Positions 17,139-24,687 of a DNA stretch of 64,000 nt are shown here, piece after piece. The translations under genes were made by a program, and so were the position numbers. Source of the stretch: RGIG4079 sp045576735 (GTDB lineage: Bacteria; Bacteroidota; Bacteroidia; Bacteroidales; Muribaculaceae); the NCBI GenBank assembly GCA_045576735.1, contig JAZNGZ010000083.1, positions 51,397 through 115,396 on the forward strand. The letters run 5' to 3'. Positions within the stretch are counted from its first letter, which is position 1. Each line of letters starts with the position of its first letter. Below the pieces are notes generated by a model. It was given only the letters and a program-made list of their open reading frames with translations, ran no database searches and was not told where the DNA came from.

Positions 17139-19460
17139 TCAATCTTTTTTAGAGCCATACCCATAACCATATCCATGTGATAGTTTGGGATTCGTATCAT
17201 TTATGACAACAGCCACATTTTTGAGTTGGCCTCGTTCAACCACCGAGTTGAGGTATTTTATGAAGCTTTTCTTGGTGTATTTGGCTCGCGACACATAGAG
17301 TGTAACATCGCTATATTTTGTCAATGAGAATGAGTCAGAAACTAGTCCTATAGGAGCCGAGTCAATAATCACATAATCATATCGAGCCTTCAAGTCCTCT
17401 ATCAACTGATCTAAGCGATTATTCAACAATAATTCAGATGGGTTGGGGGGGACCGGCCCGGCTACAATTATATCGCAATTAGCATGACGATTAATCAAAT
17501 CTTCAATATTATCAACTGCTCCCGACAAATAGTTTGTCACACCCGGAGATGATGGCAATTTTAGATTTTGAGCCAACATTGGTAGGCGAATATCCAATCC
17601 CACCAATACCACTTTTTTATTCATCAAGGCTAATGACTCTGCCACGTTCATTGACACAAAAGTTTTACCCTCTCCACTACAACTTGATGTCACCATCGCA
17701 ACTTGTCCACAATCTGAGCTTTTCACAGGGAACATAAATTGCAAGTTACTACGTAACAAACGGAACAATTCTGCAATAGGACGAGTTGACTTCTCGCTCA
17801 CTACGATAGGATTATCTTTAGCACGACGAGAGTGACAAATTTCGCCAATAACCGGCAATGATGTCAATCGACTTAATTCCTCTACCGATGCAAACTTATT
17901 GCTCATCAAACTTCTTAGATACAACCATATTGCAGGGAGCATCAACCCAAAGAAGAATGCCACCATTATTATCATCATTTTGTTTGGGGCAATAGGTTCA
18001 TTGAATGCGAATGCTTCGTCAACGATTTTTCCTTTAGGAGTTGTTGCTGCTAGTACCAATTGATTTTCTTCTTTCTTTTGTAGCAAGAAACTATATAATT
18101 GATTTTTGATTGATTGATCGCGTTTTAGTTCAAGGAATTCTCGTTCTTGAGCAGGAATTGCGCTTAACTTATCATTTGATTCTGTTTCTTTTGCACGAAG
18201 TTCCTCTAGTTTCACCGATGCATTATCAACCGCACGGCTTATTGACTTTTTAATATTACGGCGAGTGGCATCAATTTGATTTTTCAACGTCACCAACATT
18301 GAGTTGTCGCCATAAGCATTTTCCTCAAGCTCCATCTTTTTTGCAATCAACGAGTTATATGATGCAATAGCACCATCTACCCCAGGAACATCAGGAGTGA
18401 AAGGCATCATTGAATAATTATTAGTCGAATCGTTAAAGAAATCATCAGCCATTTTTAGCACCTCATATGATGTCTCTGCGGCAAGCAATGCATTTTCCAC
18501 TGTACCCTTCTTTTGCATCAAATATTCGGCTTCGGCACTTACGTCAACGATTTTTTTATCCTCTTTGTAATTTTCGATTTTCTTTTCCGACTTAGCCAAT
18601 GATATATATAATGTATCCAATCGTTCATCAATAAATTTGCCGGTATTCACCGCCATTTCATCTTTTTCCTTTTGACCACGACGATTATACAATTCTATCA
18701 TCTTGTTCAAGAGATCTTTGCCTCGTTGAATATTTATATCATCATAATATAATGAGATACCATTAGCCTTTTTCTCTGATTTCTGCACGCTCAAATCTTT
18801 CGATATTGCTTCAGCCATTAGCGAGTTACCGGTAACCGATGCTACCACTGTGATAGGTTTGCCCAGTTGATAAAATTGTGTTTTATTTATTGAATAAAAA
18901 CCATATGGGGTTTTCACCACCATAGGCAACTTGTTCCCTGAAACATCTACAACCGTTTCAAACATTCCTTTAGTCACTTTAACACCTATGTGACTTAAAT
19001 CGGCATTTGCTTCGATTTTAAATTTTAGGCTAGTGGCTAATGTGTCAAATAATTCTTCGGGGGCTGATATGGTTATAGGTGAATTATTGTAATAAAATTT
19101 CTTTTTCAACTCATTTTCATAAGAAAAGTAAGAACGGTTGAGTCCCAACTCTTTTATCGCCTGAGTTCTAATTGAATGAGCGCCCATAACAAGCACCTCA
19201 TCCTCTATATTATTTCCGCCTACTCCGCCCAAAGAAAGACTTTGCATCAACGACGAGCCCATTGACCCCGACCCTTCATCGTAGACCACGAGCACCTTGG
19301 CATGAATACTATATACCGAGTGCTTGGCATAAAGATATACCACCGCCAACGACAAACACAAAATCAATGAAAGCAGAAACATCCACCAATTTCTACGCAA
19401 TGTGGCGACAATTTGTCCCACATCAATCATATCATTATTTGTTGATTGTTTTTTCTCCAT
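17139..19460 (-). CDS. Wzc-type polysaccharide co-polymerase and tyrosine autokinase
   Basis: A 773-residue inner-membrane protein. TM1 (about 30-50) and a second TM (about 495-515) bracket a Wzz domain with coiled-coil segments. The C-terminal BY-kinase has Walker A in SSCSGEGKTFVSMN, Walker A' in VVLVGLDIRLPML, and Walker B in YDYVIIDSAPIG. The tail YGYGYGSKKD supplies the Tyr cluster for autophosphorylation. It controls chain length and export together with the SLBB lipoprotein encoded 2 nt upstream. Length and fusion form are standard for Bacteroidota. Confidence 0.95.
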   Translation of the reverse strand: MEKKQSTNNDMIDVGQIVATLRRNWWMFLLSLILCLSLAVVYLYAKHSVYSIHAKVLVVYDEGSGSMGSSLMQSLSLGGVGGNNIEDEVLVMGAHSIRTQAIKELGLNRSYFSYENELKKKFYYNNSPITISAPEELFDTLATSLKFKIEANADLSHIGVKVTKGMFETVVDVSGNKLPMVVKTPYGFYSINKTQFYQLGKPITVVASVTGNSLMAEAISKDLSVQKSEKKANGISLYYDDINIQRGKDLLNKMIELYNRRGQKEKDEMAVNTGKFIDERLDTLYISLAKSEKKIENYKEDKKIVDVSAEAEYLMQKKGTVENALLAAETSYEVLKMADDFFNDSTNNYSMMPFTPDVPGVDGAIASYNSLIAKKMELEENAYGDNSMLVTLKNQIDATRRNIKKSISRAVDNASVKLEELRAKETESNDKLSAIPAQEREFLELKRDQSIKNQLYSFLLQKKEENQLVLAATTPKGKIVDEAFAFNEPIAPNKMMIIMVAFFFGLMLPAIWLYLRSLMSNKFASVEELSRLTSLPVIGEICHSRRAKDNPIVVSEKSTRPIAELFRLLRSNLQFMFPVKSSDCGQVAMVTSSCSGEGKTFVSMNVAESLALMNKKVVLVGLDIRLPMLAQNLKLPSSPGVTNYLSGAVDNIEDLINRHANCDIIVAGPVPPNPSELLLNNRLDQLIEDLKARYDYVIIDSAPIGLVSDSFSLTKYSDVTLYVSRAKYTKKSFIKYLNSVVERGQLKNVAVVINDTNPKLSHGYGYGYGSKKD

Positions 19461-19462
19461 TT

Positions 19463-20296
19463 TTATTTAACAGCAAGCGCAATAATTAATGACACAATAA
19501 CAGATGTAGCACTAACAATTGTCGATACTACCGAAATTTTATACGAATTATTTTGATTATACATCGCATTTTCTTGACGCACTTCATTTGGTTCTACATA
19601 AATCACGTCATTTTGTTTGAGATAGAAATATGGCGATGTCAAAATTTCTGAATTATTCAAATTGAAACGATGATATATCTTCTTTCCATCCTCTTCACGA
19701 ATGAGCAACACATTATCTCGTTCCCCATATTCGGTCAAGTCACCGGCTTCGGCCAAGGCATCGAGAACCGAATAACGTTCTTTTCTAACTGTTATCGCGC
19801 CGGGAGTTTTCACCTCGCCAAGCACATTTACTCTAAAATTGACCAATTGCACTCTAACAATTGGTTTCGACACATTTTTGCTAATTTGTTTCTCCAACTC
19901 CTCTTTCAACTGCAATGTAGTCATTCCTGCTACATGCAATTTACCCAACACCGGAAATTGAATATCTCCATTTGCATCTACAATATATGTTTGTTGCTGT
20001 GGTTGTGTTGCCGACACTACCGCATCGCGCGTTGCCGGATTTGCCATTGGCAAATTATACATCGCCGATGCCGCCGGAACAGTAGTTGTGACAGTAATCA
20101 ACAATTCATCATCGGGAATTAACTTTATGCTAAAATCCTTATCTACCATCTCAGCCACTTGCACTGAGTCGATATCCTTAAAATAAGGCAACTGCGTTGT
20201 ATAAACTGTTTCACACGACGATAGTACGACAGTTGCTAATACAACTGCGCACAGCAAACGTATTTTCATATTTGGTTTTAAAGTTTTTATTGTCAT
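19463..20296 (-). CDS. Wza-like polysaccharide export lipoprotein (SLBB domains)
   Basis: A 277-residue export protein. An alternative ATG at 20269 gives MKIRLLCAVVLATVVLSSC, a textbook lipoprotein signal, and may be the true start. The mature part has a Poly_export domain (IKLIPDDELLITVTTTVP and FPVLGKLHVAGMTTLQLKEEL) and an SLBB domain (VRVQLVNFRVNVLGEVKTPG ... YSVLDALAEAGDL). Near the C-terminus a hydrophobic helix (about 255-275) probably spans the outer membrane. It forms the outer-membrane exit pore with the Wzc partner. It is the first gene of the ten-gene operon; two direct repeats lie about 50-80 nt upstream. Confidence 0.92.
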   Translation of the reverse strand: MTIKTLKPNMKIRLLCAVVLATVVLSSCETVYTTQLPYFKDIDSVQVAEMVDKDFSIKLIPDDELLITVTTTVPAASAMYNLPMANPATRDAVVSATQPQQQTYIVDANGDIQFPVLGKLHVAGMTTLQLKEELEKQISKNVSKPIVRVQLVNFRVNVLGEVKTPGAITVRKERYSVLDALAEAGDLTEYGERDNVLLIREEDGKKIYHRFNLNNSEILTSPYFYLKQNDVIYVEPNEVRQENAMYNQNNSYKISVVSTIVSATSVIVSLIIALAVK

Positions 20297-20340
20297 TTTT
20301 AATTTATAACGAACATTAAGCTCTATTATTATACCAATGT

Positions 20341-20378
20341 CGTTTTTTTTTGCGACTGCTTAGCCGTTTTTTTGCGAC
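20341..20378. repeat. Two direct T-tract repeats upstream of the polysaccharide operon
   Basis: CG-T9-GCGAC (20341-20356) and CG-T7-GCGAC (20365-20378) are direct repeats 24 nt apart, two helical turns or so, in the gap between the leftward polysaccharide operon and the rightward GT2 gene. They could be regulator sites or rigid A-tracts affecting the operon promoter. No -7 consensus for the operon is clear. Confidence 0.45.
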
Positions 20379-20482
20379 CGCAAAGTTAATCATTTACATT
20401 GCAAAAAAAAAGATTTATCAACATTTAATTCAAAAAAACATCATTCAGTGCATTTTATATTTTTATTTTGAGGATATGTTTG

Positions 20483-20490
20483 TAACTTTG
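20483..20490 (+). promoter_or_regulatory. -7 promoter element of the GT2 gene
   Basis: TAACTTTG matches TAnnTTTG. It lies 18 nt before the ATG at 20509, so the longer reading frame from 20350 would start upstream of the promoter; this decides the start of the GT2 gene. Confidence 0.75.
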
Positions 20491-20508
20491 CACCCTAAAA
20501 TTAAAAAT

Positions 20509-21819
20509 ATGCTATCATTAACCGACTTCAACATATCTATCTTCTCCATAGTACTACTCTGTATTTCAGCGATATGCGCCACTTTTTTGCTCATATCCTA
20601 TCGTTCTCGCATTGCACGTGTTTCCAAGCATTGTCGCGACTGCAAACCCACTATAATAGAGAATGCGATCAACAATACTTCAAGCGATGAAGATTTTGAC
20701 GACGACTTTAATAACGATGGTTCTTCGGCATTCTCTCTCGACTTTGAAGTAGAAACCCCTACAACATCAGTCCTTCTACCACCCTTGCCCACTGCATCGG
20801 TGATAGTATATTCCAACGATGAAGCCACCAACCTCGCCAGCCTTCTTCCTCAAATTTTAAAACAAGACTACCCCAACGAGTTTGAGGTAATCGTTGTTAA
20901 CGACGGCTCGGTCGAATCTACTAGCGACGTGGTGAGCGAGCTCCAACTCAACTATTCAAATTTATATCTCACCTACACCCCCGACCGTTCTCGAAACTTA
21001 TCACGCAAAAAATTGGCACTCACTCTCGGCATCAAAGCTGCTCGTTATGAAGTAGTGGTATGCGTAAATGCTAATTCGCGCATTAATTCCACTCATTGGC
21101 TGTCGCTCATGACTCGCAACTTCAACGAAAAAACCGACGTTGTGATAGGATATGCAACTCCCGACGTAGAAGCCGACCAAGAACGAGGTCGCCGTCGCAG
21201 AGCCTTCGACCGTGTTGCCGAAGCGGTGAAATATCTATCGGCAGCCATTAGCGACACTCCTTTCAGAGGCTTTAGCTACAACCTCGCATATCGCCGTCAC
21301 TGCTTTTTCGACAACAAAGGATTTTCTCGCTCTCTCAACCTTCATTATGGCGATGACGATGTATTTATTAATGAAATAGCCAACTCACACAACACCGCTG
21401 TAGAGCTATCTGAAGAATCTATGGTAGAATGCCGTTTCTATCATCCGGTAGCATCTCACAATGAACTAAAACGACGCTACAACTACACTGCAAAATATTT
21501 GCGTAAAAACGCAAGCATATTTTTCGGTGCATGCTCATCTGTAACATGGCTATGGTTACTATCTTCTTTAGCTGCAATACTTGTATCGATTCCTAATTTA
21601 TTTTCGATAATTTTCTCAACTGTCGTAGCTCTTATTATTGCGCTAGTCCTTTGGATTCCATTGATTATCACATGGAGAAACACCATGATTGCATTAAAAT
21701 CGCGCAAACTAATGCTCACAATTCCTTGGTTTGTTCTAACTCGACCATTTTATAATGCAATCTACAAAATAAAAAACAAAATTGACTATCGTCGCAATCA
21801 CACTTGGATAAAAAAATAA
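20509..21819 (+). CDS. Membrane GT2 family glycosyltransferase
   Basis: A 436-residue inner-membrane glycosyltransferase, started at MLSLTDFNISIFS (20509) just downstream of a -7 box. One N-terminal TM (about 8-28) is followed by a low-complexity acidic stretch (SSDEDFDDDFNNDG, about 60-73). The GT-A domain follows, with ASVIVYSNDEATNLASLLP, EVIVVNDGS, the DAN-like CVNANSR in place of a DxD, and GDDDVF. Two or three TM helices close the protein (about 340-390). The layout is that of processive or polyprenol-type GT2 enzymes. It is divergent from, and not part of, the polysaccharide operon but probably works in envelope glycan synthesis. Confidence 0.88.
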   Translation: MLSLTDFNISIFSIVLLCISAICATFLLISYRSRIARVSKHCRDCKPTIIENAINNTSSDEDFDDDFNNDGSSAFSLDFEVETPTTSVLLPPLPTASVIVYSNDEATNLASLLPQILKQDYPNEFEVIVVNDGSVESTSDVVSELQLNYSNLYLTYTPDRSRNLSRKKLALTLGIKAARYEVVVCVNANSRINSTHWLSLMTRNFNEKTDVVIGYATPDVEADQERGRRRRAFDRVAEAVKYLSAAISDTPFRGFSYNLAYRRHCFFDNKGFSRSLNLHYGDDDVFINEIANSHNTAVELSEESMVECRFYHPVASHNELKRRYNYTAKYLRKNASIFFGACSSVTWLWLLSSLAAILVSIPNLFSIIFSTVVALIIALVLWIPLIITWRNTMIALKSRKLMLTIPWFVLTRPFYNAIYKIKNKIDYRRNHTWIKK

Positions 21820-21836
21820 GCCCTACACAGCGCCTC

Positions 21837-22160
21837 ATGAATTGGATAATACTATTTATTGCCGGACTATTTGAAGTTGCCATGACCTTTTGCCTTGGCA
21901 AGACTAAAGACTCCGAAGGCATCGAATTTTATCTGTGGATTGCAGGATTTGTAATCTCCACAATTCTGAGCATGGGACTGCTTGCCAAAGCCATTCAAAC
22001 ACTCCCTATTGGCACAGCCTACGCAATATGGACAGGCATTGGCGCACTCGGCACCGCCCTAATAGGCATCTTCGTGTTCAAAGAACCCACAAACTTCCTC
22101 CGCCTATTCTTCATCTTCACCCTCTTCGCATCTATCATCGGCCTAAAAGTAGTATCGTAA
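21837..22160 (+). CDS. SMR-family exporter (SugE/Gdx-like)
   Basis: A 107-residue four-helix small multidrug resistance protein, started at MNWIILFIAG because this matches the family start; a longer frame from 21804 would overlap the GT2 gene by 16 nt. The essential membrane Glu is in AGLFEVAM (about residue 13). GTAYAIWTGIGALGTALIGI carries the GxxxW-like dimer motif of the SugE/Gdx branch, which exports guanidinium and small cations, rather than that of EmrE. It works as an antiparallel dimer in the inner membrane driven by protons. It is probably co-transcribed with the GT2 gene. No guanidine riboswitch is visible. Confidence 0.9.
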   Translation: MNWIILFIAGLFEVAMTFCLGKTKDSEGIEFYLWIAGFVISTILSMGLLAKAIQTLPIGTAYAIWTGIGALGTALIGIFVFKEPTNFLRLFFIFTLFASIIGLKVVS

Positions 22161-22320
22161 CCCCATTTTTGCAACCCTTTACACAAATAATTTAGCTACT
22201 CCCAAATCGTGCGCAGCTCGGGTAAGTGTTGCCTGAAAATTCTGTTCACAAGGCATATTGAGGCAATAACCATTTGATTATGAGTTACAACCTCTCCGGA
22301 GAACAAGCTGCACCCATACA

Positions 22321-22355
22321 AAAAAAGAGTCTCAACGAAATCGTTGAGACTCTTT
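22321..22355 (-). terminator. Intrinsic terminator of tRNA-Pro
   Basis: A stem of about 14 bp (GAGTCTCAACGA core) with a tiny A-rich loop is followed on the minus strand by a T-run (22326-22321). It lies 6 nt past the tRNA 3' end. Confidence 0.88.
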
Positions 22356-22361
22356 AGCCAG

Positions 22362-22436
22362 TCGGGGTGAGAAGATTCGAACTTCCGACCACACGCCCCC
22401 CAGACGCGTACTCTAACCTGGCTGAGCTACACCCCG
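22362..22436 (-). tRNA. tRNA-Pro (GGG)
   Basis: The 75-nt sequence folds as a cloverleaf. The acceptor stem is CGGGGTG/CACCCCG with discriminator A. The D arm is AGCTCAGCCAGGTTAGAGT. The anticodon stem CGCGT/GCGTG encloses the loop CTGGGGG, giving anticodon GGG. The T arm is GTCGGAAGTTCGAATCTTCTC-like. CCA is not encoded. A terminator follows. Confidence 0.93.
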
Positions 22437-22572
22437 GTTTGCCTTAAAAGCGGTGCAAAGGTAGATACTATTTTTTAATCGTGCAATAGAGGTATATATA
22501 ATTTTACATTTTTTCACTATTAAGTTATATTTTGCAATATCTAAAAAAGTAGTCCATTCTATGGGTAAAAAA

Positions 22573-22604
22573 TTTTGTCAAAAAATAAAATTTTAGTATC
22601 TTTG
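22573..22604 (+). promoter_or_regulatory. Consensus promoter of gyrB
   Basis: TTTTG (22573-22577) and TATCTTTG (22597-22604) are separated by 19 nt, the best match to the Bacteroidota promoter in this window. The transcript would have a leader of about 75 nt before gyrB. Confidence 0.8.
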
Positions 22605-22685
22605 TTAGCTGAAAAGAAGGGTTTTCATCTCCCCTCATAACACTAGATAAAAAACGAAAAAACAATAAAATAAGACTCCAAATTT

Positions 22686-24617
22686 ATGGCAGAATTAGAA
22701 GAGGAATATAGCGCCAGTAATATTCAAGTCCTTGAAGGCTTGGAAGCAGTGCGCAAACGTCCTGCAATGTACATTGGCGACATCAGCGTCAAAGGGCTAC
22801 ACCACTTGGTATATGAAGTAGTCGACAACTCAATCGACGAAGCCCTTGCCGGTCACGCCAACCATATCGATGTTACAATCAACGAAAACAACTCAATTAC
22901 AGTTGTCGACAATGGTCGCGGTATCCCCGTCGACATGCACGAAAAAGAAAACAAAAGCGCGCTTGAAGTAGTATTGACAGTGCTTCACGCCGGAGGTAAA
23001 TTCGACAAAGGCTCTTACAAAGTGTCGGGTGGTCTCCATGGCGTGGGTGTGTCGTGTGTAAACGCGCTTTCATCATACCTAAAAGCCGAGGTGCATCGTG
23101 GTGGTAAAATCCACGTTCAAGAATACGCCTATGGCAAGCCCACAACCGAGCTTCGCGTTGTAGGTGACACCGACCACACCGGAACAAGTGTCACATTCTT
23201 GCCCGACAGCTCAATTTTCACCGAAACCGTCTACGATTACAACACCCTTGCAAATCGTCTTCGCGACTTAGCATTCCTTAATGCCGGCATAACATTGAAA
23301 TTGACCGACAAGCGTGTAGTTGACGAAAACGGGGTAGCTAAAAACGAGACATTCTACTCTCAAGATGGCCTTCGCGAATTTGTTGAATATATCGATGGCA
23401 ACAAAGAATCACTTATAAACGATGTAATCCACCTCAACACCGAGCGTCAAGGCATTCCTGTTGAAGTAGCATTGACCTACAACAACACTTTCAACGAAAA
23501 TGTTTACTCTTATGTAAACAACATCAACACCATTGAAGGTGGTACTCACTTAACAGGTTTCCGTCGCGGCTTGACTGCAACCTTGAAGAAATATGCCGAA
23601 GACAACAAAATGCTCGACAAAATCAAGATTGAGATTGCGAGCGACGACTTCCGTCAAGGTGTAACAGCCGTTATTTCGGTAAAAGTGATGGAACCTCAAT
23701 TTGAAGGTCAAACAAAAACCAAACTTGGCAACAACGAAGTTATCGGAGCCGTACAACAAGCCGTAAGCGAAGCCCTTCGCAATTACCTCGAAGAACATCC
23801 AAAGCAAGCGAAAACTATCGTTGAAAAAGTTATCGTTGCCGCACAAGCACGCCATGCAGCATATAATGCCCGCGCAAAAATCCTTCGCAAATCACCTCTT
23901 AGCGGTGGTGGCCTACCCGGCAAGCTTGCCGACTGCTCATCACGCACTGCCGAAGATTGCGAATTATTCATTGTCGAAGGGGACTCTGCAGGCGGTACAG
24001 CAAAACAAGGTCGCGACCGTACATTCCAAGCTATCCTTCCATTGCGTGGTAAAATCCTCAATGTGGAAAAGGCTATGGAACACAAAATATTTGACAACGA
24101 AGAAATCGCCAACCTTTTCCGCGCTATGCGTGTAACGATTGGCACCGAAGAAGATAAAACTCAAGTGAACCTATCTCGCCTCGCATATCATAAGATTATC
24201 ATCATGACCGATGCCGATGTCGATGGTAGCCACATTGCAACATTGTTGATGACATTCTTCTTCCGTCGCATGCGACCCATTATCGAAAACGGATACCTCT
24301 ATCTTGCCACTCCTCCATTGTATAAATGTAGCCGAGGCAAAGTTGAGGAATATTGCTGGACCGACCTCCAAGTGCAACAATTCATTGCTCGTCATGGCGA
24401 CAAAACTAAAGTTCAACGCTATAAAGGTCTTGGTGAAATGAGTGCCGAAGAACTTCGCGACACCACCATGGATCCCGAACAACGAATGTTGAAGCAAGTC
24501 AACATCAGCGACGCCGCCGAAGCCGACCGCATATTCTCGATGCTTATGGGCGAAGATGTGGCTCCGCGACGCGACTTCATCGAAGCTAACGCTAATTACG
24601 CTAACATCGACGCGTAA
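22686..24617 (+). CDS. gyrB: DNA gyrase subunit B
   Basis: A 643-residue type IIA topoisomerase ATPase subunit, the normal short Bacteroidota length. GHKL ATPase motifs are VVDNSIDEALAGH, VVDNGRGIP and GGLHGVGVSCVNALS. A transducer domain follows. The TOPRIM domain has EGDSAGGTAKQGRDRTFQA, PLRGKILNVEKA and metal ligands DADVDGSHI, and the C-terminal tail has RYKGLGEMSAEEL and TTMDPEQRML, which fits GyrB rather than ParE. With GyrA (elsewhere) it introduces negative supercoils. It has its own consensus promoter and an intrinsic terminator. Confidence 0.97.
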   Translation: MAELEEEYSASNIQVLEGLEAVRKRPAMYIGDISVKGLHHLVYEVVDNSIDEALAGHANHIDVTINENNSITVVDNGRGIPVDMHEKENKSALEVVLTVLHAGGKFDKGSYKVSGGLHGVGVSCVNALSSYLKAEVHRGGKIHVQEYAYGKPTTELRVVGDTDHTGTSVTFLPDSSIFTETVYDYNTLANRLRDLAFLNAGITLKLTDKRVVDENGVAKNETFYSQDGLREFVEYIDGNKESLINDVIHLNTERQGIPVEVALTYNNTFNENVYSYVNNINTIEGGTHLTGFRRGLTATLKKYAEDNKMLDKIKIEIASDDFRQGVTAVISVKVMEPQFEGQTKTKLGNNEVIGAVQQAVSEALRNYLEEHPKQAKTIVEKVIVAAQARHAAYNARAKILRKSPLSGGGLPGKLADCSSRTAEDCELFIVEGDSAGGTAKQGRDRTFQAILPLRGKILNVEKAMEHKIFDNEEIANLFRAMRVTIGTEEDKTQVNLSRLAYHKIIIMTDADVDGSHIATLLMTFFFRRMRPIIENGYLYLATPPLYKCSRGKVEEYCWTDLQVQQFIARHGDKTKVQRYKGLGEMSAEELRDTTMDPEQRMLKQVNISDAAEADRIFSMLMGEDVAPRRDFIEANANYANIDA

Positions 24618-24628
24618 TTCACAATATA

Positions 24629-24661
24629 AAACGCGCCGCAACTCTACGGCGCGTTTTTTTG
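24629..24661 (+). terminator. Intrinsic terminator of gyrB
   Basis: ACGCGCCG pairs with CGGCGCGT across an 8-nt loop and is followed by a T-run of seven or more, 13 nt after the gyrB stop. Confidence 0.93.
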
Positions 24662-24687
24662 TTAACCACTAAACAACTATACCGATT

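Noticed and set aside
20350..20508. Longer N-terminus of the GT2 protein
   Set aside because: A -7 promoter element lies at 20483-20490 inside the extension, so translation must begin downstream.
24171..24641. 156-codon antisense frame within gyrB
   Set aside because: Long antisense frames are common opposite codon-biased genes; gyrB is unambiguous on the other strand.
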